64,000 bases of DNA from the NCBI GenBank assembly GCA_021397845.1, contig CM038053.1:83885157-83949156 (forward strand), given 5' to 3'. Within the stretch, counting starts at the first letter, position 1; each line of letters begins with the position of its first letter. Below the pieces are notes generated by a model. It was given only the letters and a program-made list of their open reading frames with translations, searched no databases and was not told the DNA's origin. Source of the DNA: Areca catechu. Taxonomy: Eukaryota; Streptophyta; Magnoliopsida; Arecales; Arecaceae. A program made the translations under genes and the position numbers. This document shows, piece by piece, positions 11,401 to 22,933 of this stretch.

Positions 11401-14011
11401 TAACCTTCTGTTATACTATACAGCTAACAATTTTTCTTTTTCATAAAAGTCTGTATTTAGTTGCTATTCTGTTACAATGATTGTTGTACCTTCAGGTCAG
11501 TTTCAAAATAAATTGTATTTATACCTGCTAGTATTTCCTAATGAAAAAGATAAGCAAACATAAATTAGGTATATTCGTTATCATGGAAAATGAAAGCTTT
11601 GGATGTTTAAGATGAAGTCCTGGTCATACCAGTATTGTTGATGATAATTATGTGATGATGAGATGGTGGAAAAATAGGTATATAATACTCAATTGTGGTA
11701 AAAAGAAGTTTGAAGTGACCAGGTTTGGTATTTTGAGTTCTTGTTAATTTTTATAGACTACTTGTTCAGTCTTAGTTTGCTATAAGTGTTTGTGCCATTT
11801 TGTAGAAGCATTCAAGCACACTCTATGCAGTCAAGTCTGTGTTCTGCAGTTCTAATCTGTCAACTTATGGTGATCTTCGTTCAGTTTGAATCCTTGAGAA
11901 GATTCATAATCCTTTATTGAACTATTAAATGGATTCAACATCTTAAGAGCTTTGGAGCAGGTGACAACATCTTTGGCTCTGACTCTACCGACGCGGCCAA
12001 ATCACTGGACATGTCTTATTAGCTCCAGTCGTCGAACGCAAGCTGCCATGGGCAGCAGTGCTTGGCAACCATGACCAGGAGGGGATGCTGTCCCGCGAAG
12101 GAGTAATGCAGCACATTGTGGGAATGCCTCACACCCTTTCTCACCTCAACCCAGATGGAGTGGATATCGATGGATTCGGGAACTATAACTTGGAGGTGGC
12201 TGGTGTGGAGGGCTCGGCACTTGCCAACAAGTCAGTTCTTAACCTCTACTTCATTGACAGTGGGGATTACTCCACTGTTCCCTCTATCCCCGGCTATGGC
12301 TGGATCAAGCCCTCTCAGCAGCTTTGGTTTCAGAAAACCTCTTCCCGCCTCCAGGTACCAATACCAAAAAAAAATTAATTTGAATTTTTATATCATAGAG
12401 ATCCTCTACACGCTTCAAATTTACAGTTACATCCCCCATTCTTTAAAACTTTCCAGAGATCATGTCATGTACCCATTTCAAAAGATTTCTCTGATTTTAC
12501 TCATCCGTATAGATTGGCTGTAAACTTTAGCTGTGGGAAAATGTCCCATCCTCCAAACTCACAGGTACATCATATTACTTACAAGTGAGACCCCACAATT
12601 GGCTATAATATGTAAGCTTTTAATTGATTTCCAACATGTACCTGAGTATCTTAAGTCTTGTTGCTCATCTTTTGACAAAAGGATGTATATTGATTAGTGC
12701 ATAGCAATGAAGAAATCCAAGCCAACTAAATGATAGGAAAGAAATGATGTGCAGGGAACTAATATGATCAATCAAATATTTCATCGATGTAGACTGTTTG
12801 GGGAAGGGCAGATCCATAGGATTACAAACCAGTAAAACAGAGAATGGTTGAATTTGTGAAGGGTGTAAATTTGTTTGTAAATAGTGAGGGGCCTATTTAT
12901 AATATCAATTGTTCTACATGAAATTATGCACAAAAATTGCAAACAATTGTCTTTTCAATTCAACAAATACTCTTCAACATTAAGCAGTTTGTAGACCAAA
13001 GGACTTATCTTTTGGAGATTTTGTGCAGAAAGAGTATACAAGCAAACCAGAGGCACAGAAGCAGCCGCACCAGGCCTCGTGTACTTCCACATCCCATTGC
13101 CAGAGTACAGCAGCTTTGATGCATCCAACTTCACAGGGGTGAAACAGGAAGGAATCAGTTCAGCATCAATTAACTCTGGATTCTTTGGCACCATGGTGGA
13201 GGCTGGAGATGTGAAAGCTGTGTTCACAGGGCATGATCACCTCAATGACTTTTGTGGGAAGCTTACTGGCATTCAGCTCTGTTACTCTGGTGGGTTTGGG
13301 TACCATGCCTATGGGAAGGCTGGGTGGTCTAGGAGGGCAAGGGTGGTGTCGGCATCCCTAGAGAAGACAGTAGAGGGTGAGTGGGGAGGGGTTAAGTTCA
13401 TCAAGACATGGAAACGTCTGGATGATCGGTACCTTTCCACGGTCGACACTCAAGTCCTATGGAACAAGGGCTCAACTGGTAAGCACCTTCTACACTAATA
13501 ATATTATTTCAAAAATACACTATCAGATATTCACTTTGGTTATCACTTATCAGTCATTGGCAATGGTTCTTTTGAGCAACAGGTCATTTGCAATGTAGAA
13601 TCCGTAGGTTTGATTTGTGCTGATTATGGAATTGTAGAAAACGGTCATGTTTGAACAATGGTGGAGACTCTGATTTATGAAGAATGCACCATATTCATCA
13701 ATTCTTCTTTTAATTTTTTGAGAAAATTCCTTTGTATTCTGTTCTTTGGGGAGCAGAAATGCAATTTATTATCAAATATCTGTATATGAATTACTCAATA
13801 ATTCACAAGCATTTCATGATTGACTTGTGAATAAACATTTAGTAAATAACATTAGTGTCATATAGTTTGTGATTCATTAAATCTTGGGTTACTTCTTTTT
13901 CTCAAATGCTTGGGTAATGTAAAATTAAAAAAGTGAAAAAAATCAAAATAATAATTAATGTAGTTTGATGCCATGTCAGGGAGGCGCAGAAAGAGAACTA
14001 CTGGAGCTTGA
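8060..14011 (+). CDS. PAP29: Purple acid phosphatase, PAP29 type, 4 exons with two apparent frameshifts
   Basis: Proposed exons are 8060-8414, 11961-12354, 13029-13478 and 13980-14011; every intron is GT-AG. The start at 8060 gives a hydrophobic signal peptide (residues ~8-27, LLLLLLPLFLSSIAIF), fitting a secreted or vacuolar enzyme. Metallophosphoesterase motifs appear in order: DMH (residues 72-74), GDN across the exon 1/2 junction, GNHD in exon 2 (12067-12078), HIPLPE in exon 3 and GHDH (13228-13239). The C-terminus STGRRRKR-TTGA in exon 4 fits this group. The family cleaves phosphomonoesters with a two-metal centre, and PAP29 members are often labelled 'probable inactive'. Reading frame changes once in exon 2 (~12000-12021) and once in exon 3 (~13050-13062), each needing one extra base. 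The exons total 1231 nt and two added bases would give 1233, exactly 411 codons. So either the sequence has two dropped bases or this is a recent pseudogene. Confidence 0.85.
9292..10247 (-). mobile_element. Solo LTR, minus strand, gypsy Tat-like, TSD AAAAT
   Basis: Starts TGTTGTGG (9292) and ends CATAACA (10247), so the minus strand runs TGTTATG...CAACA. Flanked by a perfect 5-bp duplication AAAAT (9287-9291 and 10248-10252). The minus strand has a TATA-like CTATAAAGA at ~9595 and a TTTTGCAGGTCTCC segment near 9405 similar to TTTTGTAGGTAAACC in the neighbouring plus-strand LTR. No interior sequence or second LTR follows, so it is a solo LTR, presumably left by LTR-LTR recombination. A 20-bp minisatellite occupies its U3-like part. 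Confidence 0.8.
9797..10185. repeat. 20-bp minisatellite inside the solo LTR
   Basis: Unit close to CTCTGGTCGGCCTTTATGAG, about 19 copies with decay. From 10010 the units alternate between CTCTGGTCATACTTTATGAT and CTCTGGTTGGTCTTCATGAG, a second-order period of 40-60 bp. Confidence 0.85.
10402..11159 (+). mobile_element. Solo LTR, plus strand, gypsy Tat-like, TSD AACTA
   Basis: Starts TGTTGGATATCC and ends GCCAACA, with inverted ends TGTTGG/CCAACA. The 5-bp duplication AACTA flanks it at 10397-10401 and 11160-11164. A TATA-like TTTTAAATATGGG lies at ~10900 in the sense direction of the host gene. No coding interior is attached. Short ORFs within (for example 10359-10727) have no conserved domains and are LTR sequence. 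Confidence 0.85.
11961..12354 (+). CDS. PAP29: PAP29 exon 2 (frameshift near 12000-12021)
   Basis: Begins GT GAC AAC, completing the GDN motif. Reads GDNIFGSDSTDAAKSLDM and then meets a stop in frame, whereas APVVERKLPWAAVLGNHD continues in the next frame. Downstream it is clean to the donor CTCCAG|GTACCA with phase 0. Contains the GNHD ligand motif and the conserved run NYNLEVAGVEGS. Confidence 0.8.
12355..13028 (+). other. PAP29 intron 2
   Basis: 674 bp from GTACCA to TTGTGCAG, AT-rich, no coding or transposon features seen. Confidence 0.8.
13029..13478 (+). CDS. PAP29: PAP29 exon 3 (frameshift near 13050-13062)
   Basis: Opens with KEYTSKPEAQ. It then shifts frame before APGLVYFHIPLPEY, after which the frame is open to the splice donor CAACTG|GTAAGC. 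Carries the VxxH-type histidine (HIPLP), the GHDH metal ligands, and the conserved tail KTWKRLDDRYLSTVD. Confidence 0.8.
13979..14011 (+). CDS. PAP29: PAP29 exon 4, short 3' coding exon
   Basis: The acceptor GCCATGTCAG ends at 13979, so the coding part begins at 13980. Codes for GRRRKRTTGA and stop TGA at 14009-14011. Without this exon the reading would run into intron sequence (KHLLH, stop), and the basic tail typical of the group would be missing. Confidence 0.65.
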   Translation, partial: GRRRKRTTGA

Positions 14012-15420
14012 TCATGAGCGTAGTGCAAGAGATGAACAGAAGCTAAAGGAGATAAATTAAGTGGAAGTGCTATCGGCTGCTTATATGTGGCTGGTGAAAT
14101 AAGTTTTGCCACCACATATAGCATGGATTTCATAGCTTGATAATGTGTAGTATAACAAGTGAATAAGCTCAGTTCTCATGGTTCTTTCAGAAGATTGTAT
14201 TTGTTTTGAGTTGCTGATTTGTCAATTATCAAGTATAAGAGGTTCAGTACCATAGTGGATTAATATAAACAGACCTTTTTGTGTTAAAATCTATATAAAA
14301 TAATCCACATAGAAAGATACTTCTTGTACGATACCTCCTAAGTGGATGATTACTGGCATAGTGTTTGTTGCTTCCTTTCAGATTGATATGTGGTAGCATT
14401 GGTTAGTCTGTTTATGGTTCTTGGTTTTATACTCAATACATACCGTCAAATTCAGGCAAATGCAGTTGTTTGAGATTAACGGCTTGTAACGGATGATGAA
14501 AAAAGATGCAGTACTCATCTGATGATATCTATTTAGAGATTTCATCTGCCTCGATGGTGGATCAACTAGTAATTAGATGAGAGTATTACAGGGTGGATTG
14601 AATTGATGCTGTAAACATAGTTTCATCTTTGGATAGAAGAGGGGAAGTCAACTGAATATATTGAACGAGCATATTTTAAAGTATGAGTATATTTTAAAGC
14701 TCTCTTTAACTGCTTTGAGGGTTGACCAAAATGTAAATTTGCAGTGAAACTTATGGCATACTCCTAAATGCAGACTGATGGAACCTGAAGTTCCATCATG
14801 GTGCTCCCTGTTGAGATGTTGTCTTTGTTATCAAATTTTTATTACATGGCCAAACTCAACTCAGTCCCAATTGACTTATTTTGGTCCAACCAAAATAAAA
14901 GCTTCTAAGTGTATTTTGTAATGATCTATGTGGATATATATTTAGTTATACATCAATTATTCGTCAGAAAGATTTTTGATATTTATATTGAGCCAATGAA
15001 TCTAGATTGTCTTTTTAGGTGAGATCTTGGATTATATAAATAATATCATAACCGATTTATTAGTCTATAGCCTATAAGGATAAAAGATATAGCATAGTTT
15101 CGTTAAGCTGATCATAGGTCCATCATGGTGTTTATAAATTGAATGCATGATTTGGACCCTTAACTTTGTGAGAATGCTAGGATTTAACTAGGAAGAGTAT
15201 GTGAGGATTTGTACGGGCATGCATTTAGTCTTACATTGTTATTTACTGAAAGATCATAGATATTTATACATAAAAAAAAATCTAAATAATACTTTATGGC
15301 TAGCCTTTTTAAGAAAGATCCTAAATCATTATATACTTAAAATTGGATGCGGATATAATAGAGAAAAGACAAAATATGTGAAAAAGAAGAAGACGAAACA
15401 AATAAGAAAAGTTGTCCTTG
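14012..15420 (+). other. PAP29 3' flank and intergenic DNA
   Basis: AT-rich, probably the 3' untranslated region in its first few hundred bases. No clear polyadenylation site was chosen. No coding region or transposon ends were recognised up to 15420. Confidence 0.5.
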
Positions 15421-15540
15421 TTATTTCAATATTTTTTTGCATGTGGGAAGAAAAGAAAGTAAATTTGAATTACCTTAGGGTTATTTCAATATTTATTTGC
15501 ATGTGGAAGAAAAGAAAGTAAATTTGAATTACCTTAGGGT
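15421..15540. repeat. 60-bp tandem duplication
   Basis: 15421-15480 and 15481-15540 match almost perfectly (TTATTTCAATATTTWTTTGC ... TACCTTAGGG), differing by one substitution and one indel. The 106-codon ORF here merely reads through both copies. Confidence 0.9.
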
Positions 15541-15645
15541 TAAAGGAGGAATGAAGAAAGCTACGCAGTCATGCCTTAGCTTTCAGTTGCTCTATTCATG
15601 TTACTTGGATTAGCTATTATTCTCACAAAATCTAAGTGATTAACT

Positions 15646-17896
15646 TGTAGATGTATGTCCTAGAATCCTAGTTGGCATGACACATTATAATTTTTATAGA
15701 ATATAATTTTATGGTTAATTCATTGAATTCAATAAAATTAGATTTTATTCGTTTCATTCATATCTAATGTATCTATGAGTCATCCATGAAGTTAATGGAG
15801 AATGACATATATTCTCATGAGTTGAGAATTTAAGATATTTGCCATTATATATTAACTCCTAAAAGTTCTTGATCATTGGATCATCACGAGGACAATGATC
15901 GATCTATCAAGATTGGTGCATAAGCACCTTTTTTTTAAATTGATAAGTCTTGAGTTTATAGTGTGGAGATATTAGAATGAGTATAAGTTATTGTTAATGA
16001 ACAATGGCATTGAGAATGACTAAGTTTAGGAAATCACATGGATGTCTACTCACTGTTAGTGACTTTTCAAATGCTATAGTTGTGTGAGTAATTCCTTGAC
16101 TTGCGATATCCCGACTACTCACAGCGAGGTTTTATGGTTTGACAGCACATAAACATGTCCTTAGCTATTTGAAACCATGTAGTATTCGTTGGCTACATTA
16201 GTCATTGTAGGAGTATGAAGTGCTTATATGGAATCTATCGACCTTAGTAGTTTGTATAATCCTATATGACGTAATTATCTAAGTCCTTAAATTTGTAGCC
16301 ATAGTAGTGCGATATTGAAAAAAGTTTTTATGGAAATCATAATTGGACTTAAGTTAATAAGTTTGACATATGACGGATGCTTAGAATTTGATGAGCTTTC
16401 TAAGATTTTTGATAGAGAAATTTGATCACATAATATCTATATAAGGATTTTATTCTATTCTACTAGCTTGTCACTACATACTGTTAAGTGTCACTAGTGA
16501 ATTGTGAGAGCTCATTAGGATTATTTCGGATTAAAGATCCAGGTTACGGTTGAGCTGAAATTATTTTAGTCCATTAGAAGAGTTTTAATGATACTGTGAT
16601 AGAGATCGTGGTATATTTCACTACCAAATAGAATAGAACTTGAGGGGTCACACAAAATAGGAATCGACCTGACCTAAGCATGGATATATATAAAAAGTTA
16701 TATATTTAGTACCTACTAATTTTGGTACATACTAATTTGGTACTTGTTAAAATTAGTACCTGCTAATTTCAACACTTTCTAATTTTAGTATGATAGACAT
16801 ATTTACAAATATTACAATAATATTTGACTTCATTATTTGATTGAATTAAATCAAATTTAATTATTATTAATTTTATTTAAGGTTACTTAGATTCATAATT
16901 TAAGTTTGACCTGAATTGTTGAGAGTTGACCAGGTCAATAACCTTTTTGAATGGATTTAATTCAGGCTTCAAATGGTTTGAAAATCAATCAAAATAAGTC
17001 AAATGAGCTAGCAGCTAAGAGATCTAGTCAACTATGTCTCTCTAATCTCATGCAGAAACTAAGGGAGGTGCATAAAAATACGTGCCTCCTCTTGGTGCAT
17101 GCGATGAGAAGAGGGAGGCACCAAGTTGGCACCCCTCTTCTTCATCTGAGACTCTCTCTCTTTTTTGATAAATATGGACTTTATTTGATTTGACCATTAA
17201 ACCAAATTAGATAAGAATCCATATTTATCTAGATTTTTAGAGGTGGCGATGGAGTTGTTTTTGGCATAGATTTGAGAAGGGAACAAGAGAGGTTATGCAG
17301 AATTTTGATCAATACATATCTATTCTGATTTTTATCCATATTTGATCCTCCAAGAAAAATTGAGTTCTATACCTCTATAGAGAGTTGAGATCTTGTGGAT
17401 TTCACAAAAAAATATCAAAAAATTATTATTATTTTTCTGATATTAATTTCTTGAGAGAATAAGAGAGTAGGCTGCTAAGTTCTAGTTTCTGACTACAAGA
17501 AGAGGTCCATATCTATAAGAGAAGAATGACCTGCAAGGATCTAGCAATCCGGGTTATTGGTGATTTGGTCAGGAAGGCTTCATGTGGATACCAGCAAAGG
17601 CCAGGTATGTGCGTGGCTTCGATGAATCTGGCGGATTCAATCGATCTAATAGATCCGGTATTAGAAGAATAATTATAGCGATCAAGGTAAGTAGATTCCT
17701 TCTTTTTGTAATTTTTATTTTTCAAATGATTAGATTTAATTATTCCAACATGTTAGAAATATGATTTAAATGTTAATATGATTTATTTAAATCAGCATGC
17801 TTAGATAAAAATTATTTTTCATGTATTTTGCTTCCATTGCAATAAGGGTTTCGAGCCTGGAATTGTATATTTATCGTCTAGATTGGGAATCCAATA
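15646..17896 (+). repeat. 5' LTR of the Copia element, 2.25 kb
   Basis: Starts TGTAGATGTATGTCC and ends GAATCCAATA next to the primer site. Includes a TATA-like TGGATATATATAAAAAG (~16680) followed by a small array of TTGGTACTTGCTAAT-like words (16705-16790), also present in the 3' LTR at 30700-30795. The 80-codon ORF at 16951 is not conserved between LTRs. Confidence 0.8.
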
Positions 17897-19357
17897 GTAG
17901 TATCAAAGTCATGTTTTCGATATATTTGGAATAAAATTAGATCTGAATCCCTTTTAGATCTAAAGTATTTAAATAGATTTGAACTAATTTGTGATGATTA
18001 AAAAGATTTAATATCACAAGTTTTGTTGTTTTAAAAAAATAATTTTTGAAATAAGTATCGATGTGTTTAGATCTATATTTTTGATATATGGCTGATATAT
18101 CATATTTTTGATTTAGATTTAAAAATAATTTAATTAATTTTATAATTAATAAATCATAATTGATTTAGCCAAGTACTCGGATTAGGTGCAATCACCATGG
18201 CCATCTGATAATAAGAGCTAAAGTAGGGTTTAAAGGTCCTCTCTTTTCATTCACGAATTTCTTATAGCATATAGAGGTTCCACTTGTGACTTGATCCATG
18301 AAGAAGAATACGGTTAAATATTAGGCTCATGTTTTAGATCTAAAATAAATTACATTAGATATAACTTAATCGTTTGATAAAAATAAATTATATGCGATAC
18401 ATGAGTTAGGGTTTAGAGCTAACCAAAAATTCATGATTATAATTCATTAATTTCATGAAATTAAACCTAAACTAAAATCTATTTAGATTTTAAATCTTCT
18501 TTCATGGATGCAGGTATGGATTCTGAATTAGGTCTAATGATCAGGCTACACATTAGAATTTTGATTAGATTAGGTTAGAACCCTTTTTCAGTTTTGAGCA
18601 GTTGATTGAACTTAATCAATGTTTGATTAGGGTTAGGTCAAAGTGGCTCAAAATTGATCTAAGATATAGTTTGGTTACATCAATTCACACTTGATATGAA
18701 TGATTATTTAAGACCTAATTGTCTTAGTGGTGGGCCCGAGTCATTAAGTTGATCTTATTGATTCTTATTGATCAATTGGTATTTAGGGTAAGTTTAGATC
18801 ATGGTCATTAATTAGGGCTAACTCTTATCTAGCCAACTCGATTGGCATCTAAGAAAAGAGGTTTAAATGATAGAACCCTCACATAGTCTAACTTATCTGC
18901 CTAATTTGGTCAATTAAGTTTTTGATTAGATTATTAGTGATTCGAGTTTATCCATGCCAACTAATTTTGTTAGACATGAGATTATGCTGACCTAAACACA
19001 TTTAGTCAGACATATGATTAGGCTAACTAATTTAGATGAGATGTGAACTTAAACCTCTCCATTAATATTAAGTCTTAGGTTTTTCACCATTATAAGTGTG
19101 TGGTGTCCTACTGGTATTAACTATTCTTGGCTGGTTACAGTAATTCAGTTGCATCGAAAAGATGTAACCACCTTATTATCATGAGATGTTGCTAGGTATA
19201 GATGCGATTAGCCAAAAACCAGGCATTGTGAGGGACCTAATGATAGCTTTGCCTAAGCATGAATGGTGGGTCAGGCTTAATTAAGGATTGGACCAATAAT
19301 TGAGGTTTTATGACTTAGAGACCGAGTCGCTGTAACATGCATGAGTTGCATTGGACA
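17897..19357 (+). other. Copia leader, first part (before the nested insertion)
   Basis: Untranslated leader after the primer site. Holds the inverted-repeat module at 18190-18300. Otherwise AT-rich with repeated GATTAGGTTAG-like words and no ORF. It resumes at 25499 after the nested element. Confidence 0.65.
18190..18300 (+). other. Conserved Copia leader module, copy 2
   Basis: Shares ATCACCATGGC, AGGGTTTAAAG-TCCTCT and the CCACTTGTG end with 63275-63410 and with the minus strand of 2325-2455. It can pair ATAAGAG (18211-18217) with TTCTTAT (18259-18265) and AGGGT (18225-18229) with GTCCT (18236-18240), allowing G-U pairs. Confidence 0.6.
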
Positions 19358-19362
19358 AGAGT

Positions 19363-20917
19363 TGATGCGAGATGACTCTAAGATTGCTAAACATGCAAGA
19401 AAAATAGTAAACAAATTTTTAATATATTTTTTTAATTTAATTTGCAGGCTAAATTCTAAAATAAAGTAAGAATTAGTAGAAAGAGTAGCAATGCAAAGAA
19501 ACACCATGTAGGCATACTCATGCAAGATAATGAAAGTCAAGACCAGAATTGAGAAGAAACTCCCAGATTAGGATAGCTTATCTTCATCAAATCAGAAATT
19601 AAAAGAAGGGAAGGATATTACCAATTAGTGATTTGAAGAAACTTCCAATGAAGAGATCACATAGCACTCTGATTGGAGCCTGGATGATGAAGCTCGGTTC
19701 CCTTGAATTTAATGACTGATTTGGGCGATCATGAAGGAAAGGAAGGCCTCCTCTGGGAAGGTGAAACACCTCGGGGATCCTGCAAGCATAAGGGATCAAT
19801 GAAAATAGAAGTTAAATAAAGGAATAAAAACTAGGGTTTAGAAGGAAACAAAATTAGGTTTAGGTGTGGGTGTCCTGGGGAAGAAGCAGTTGCTTGACTG
19901 GGGCAGCAGCTAGGGCATCTTCCTTTGGGCGTGGCTGATCTCGAGGGATGCAGAAGGGTGCTAGGGCAGCAAGGGTTCGGCTAGGCACAAGGAGAGCACT
20001 CAAACAAAGACAAGAGAACCGACACAAAAATAAACACAAGGCAATGACTCAAATTTCAGCAATGTTGTATTCATAAGAGAAAGTTATTACAAGAGAAAGA
20101 GGGGTGCGGTATTTATAGAGCTCCCATGTCCTCTCCTAACTAGGGTTACACTTAGGTTAACAAGTCTTTCCCTAATTAGATTACAAGTCCTTTTCCTAGC
20201 TAGGTTATAATTACAAGTCTTAAAACAAATAGGAAGACAAATCCTAATTAGGTTAGACTAGCCTTCTCCTTCTCCCTTCATGTTTAACTTGGTCAAGGAT
20301 GCCTACTCTTTGCTTTGATTGGCATGTGGGCTTCAAGGGGGTAGCAATAAGCTGGCCCAAAGGGGCTTGGGTGCATGGACTTGGGCCTCTGATATCTGGG
20401 TCACCCTGGTAGGAATATTCTTGGGATCAAAGTGGAATCTTGCTTCTTTATGGACCTAGGCTTAGCACCTGGGCTTGATCTCCTTGGGATGGGGTGCAGA
20501 TGGACCTTTGGAATCATGGATGCCCTGGTTTGGGAATATGCTCTAGCATCTGGACTGGAATCCGGGCATCTGGAAAACATCTAGAAGGAATCAAGGTTTC
20601 TGGAAGCATTTTAGATCATAGGGTGTCACACAAAATCCAACAAGCTGATGTAGTGGCTTCTGACTCCTGGATGAAGCCTGGTGGAACTCCAAAATTGGGT
20701 AACCTCTTCTCTTGTACAAAACTTGACTCTTACTGGACTCATGGCTGAAGTATAGGACTCGAAACTGGACTAAGGTTGAGGGTTGAGATAAATCAACTAA
20801 CCTCAACTTATTACAGGACTCAATCTTAATTGATTACAAAATTTTCAAAACTTTGACACATGACTAATAAACCATATGGGATCCATTGATCTGTGTCTGA
20901 TACTGGTGTCCCCACCA
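19363..20917 (-). repeat. 3' LTR of the nested chromovirus
   Basis: Matches 23962-25493 end to end; starts TGATGCGAGATGACTC and ends CCCCACCA on the plus strand. The pol C-terminal codons run into it, as in the related elements. Confidence 0.85.
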
Positions 20918-21304
20918 ATTCTCCAGGGGTGAGAGGAACTCGACCCATCGAGTAAGGGTCAATTTGGCTCAAGGAGGGTCTGGGTTGAGGTGCTGCAGAT
21001 CTGCACCAACATTCCACAAATCTCAGATTCTGGCCGACCTTGCCACCAGACCAAATATCGCTGACAGTCTCTATTCTGGGTACTAGTAGCTTGATCGTCC
21101 AAAGTTCTCTCGATCTGTTCCTCACCAAAAGGCCAAATTGTATGTGGTCACTCTAAGGTGGGTTGAAGGGAGTGGCTCAAGGGGCTCGCTGGGTATCACT
21201 GCTGGCTCCCTATACTCTATAAGATCTAAGATGATGAAGGTGGAGCTAATACCTAAATCAGGTGATATCTCAGGTACATAGGCATTGGGTCCATTACTCT
21301 TCAT
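20826..21304 (-). pseudogene. Integrase tail and chromodomain remnant of the nested chromovirus
   Basis: Minus strand gives GPNAYVPEISPDLGISSTF and LIEYREPAVIPSEPLEP, the same integrase C-terminal block as at 44740 and 55560. A shifted frame follows with an eroded chromodomain region ending PLTPGELVGTPVSDTD, whose last residues lie in the 3' LTR (from 20917 down). Upstream, at ~21600, decayed words matching FATYFWKTLW mark the integrase fusion point. Confidence 0.65.
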
Positions 21305-22092
21305 TATTTGGATGGGCCAACTTTGCGAATAGAAAATTCTTTTACAATCACAAATCCTCTACAGAAAAATCATTATCTCTTTTGGGATTTAGCCAAGTTG
21401 TTATATAGTTCATTAGTTATGTTTAGCTTTGACTAATTTCATAATGCATATATTGTGCAGAGGCTAGTGCATGTGTGGACAAGTAGATTGGGTCTGTAAA
21501 TTTATTGGACTCTATGGACCTAAACTTTAACAGATTATAGGCTCTCTAGGTTTATCTTTGGTTTGGTATGCACATGAAAATGTGACATGAGCTCCTAATA
21601 GATGCCAGAGGATCTTCTAGAAGTAGGAAGCAAAAATGACAGACTCAATGAATGAATGCAATATACAAACTTCTATAAAATGCATATGAATGGTTAAAGA
21701 AACATAAGAAGATCCAGGAAATGGTAGAAAATAAGCGGTAGGTTCAGGGTTAGCTGGGTAGGGTAAGAAATAAGAAGATGGTTCAAGATTAGTTGGATAA
21801 AGTAGGATATAAGAAGGGATATCAGGGATTAATCCTAGACTAATGAGGTTAACTTATGGGGTTGATGTCTATCTAAAGGGTCTGCATTATGGAAGAAAAG
21901 GTCATTGATTTTAGGGAAGAGATCAAGTGGAGTCAATGAAGTGACTTCATCCTAAGGGTATTGGTTTAAAGAGATCAAGTCCCTAGTAAATTCTTCTGGC
22001 TCATAAAATTAGGACTGAGTTCTATACTAGATTCTCTTCTAAGGTTTCCTCAGGTGTACTCTAGTAGCAGGGTCTGGGCTCTCTTCCTCTAA

Positions 22093-22933
22093 TTACTCTT
22101 CCATTACAGTTTCAATTTGGGGGTGATCAGGGTATGCTAACTCTGGGTCAGCTACTATTTGGGTATAGTCAGGGTTAGCTAAATCTAGATCTGCTCCTAT
22201 TTGGGTATGGTCAGGTTCAACTAATATTGGGTGGTCTTCTACCTGGTCATCTAATGGATCAGTCCCATGGGTCGTTTGGTTATTCGATTGGATCAGTTGG
22301 TCAAACATTTTATTCCTTTGGTCAAGCTTGTGTTCAACTAATCATGGCTTTCATGAAAATCACTAATATGGGATCCATTGTTGAACTGGGTTGGTTATAC
22401 TGGACTTCCGACTCAACTAACTCTGGGTTGACTTCTAACTGGGTTTCCATTGGGTCAACTAATTCTGGGTTGGCTTCTAACTAAGTATCTATTGGTTCAA
22501 CTAACTCTAAGTCTTCTATGGGGAATTCCTCTTCAATGTCATTCTGGTGGACCAATGGGGTGGTAATAGGGGTTTGAAATTGATTAGGGTCTGGGGTAAC
22601 AGGGGTGGGTAAACTAAGGGTTGTGGATTCAAATCTGGGGGTATCAATCCTATAGGGTTCGGGTTGACTAAAGGTTATGGGTTCGTAGGTGATGGGTGTA
22701 TAGGTTATGGGATCAGTTCCATGAGTTGTTTGATTAGTCGATTGGGTCATCTGGTTGATCTGAGCGGTCAATTGGGCAAGCTGGGTTGGGTTGGGTATCG
22801 ATTGGTCAAACCTACGATTCATTTGGGCAAACCGGTTCATGATGGCCTCAAAGTTGGAATCCATGACTGAGTCAGTTTGGGGTTTAGACTTCTGATATTG
22901 GGTTCTTAATCTAGTGGTCATACAATCAAACAA
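22093..22933 (-). pseudogene. Chromovirus gag with acidic tail, partly decayed
   Basis: The open frame 22933-22481 begins MFDCMTTRLRTQYQKSKPQT. It has the repeated MNRRFDQ / QLAQLTAQINQMTQ pattern of an N-terminal coiled coil, followed by a Pro/Thr-rich stretch and an acidic EEEFPIEDLELVEPID end. A further piece (22308-22093) repeats acidic PDHTQI/PDYTQI words. The core retrotransposon gag fold and zinc knuckles are not visible. Confidence 0.6.

Larger units (their letters stand above)
8415..11960 (+). other. PAP29 intron 1, 3.5 kb, carrying two solo LTRs
   Basis: Donor GTAACC and acceptor GGAGCAG. Contains solo LTRs at 9292-10247 (minus) and 10402-11159 (plus). The remainder (8415-9286, 10253-10396, 11165-11960) is ordinary AT-rich intron with no ORF of note. 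Confidence 0.8.

Noticed and set aside
15201..15521. 106-codon ORF
   Set aside because: Lys-rich AT-rich translation that simply reads through the 60-bp duplication; no homologous motif.
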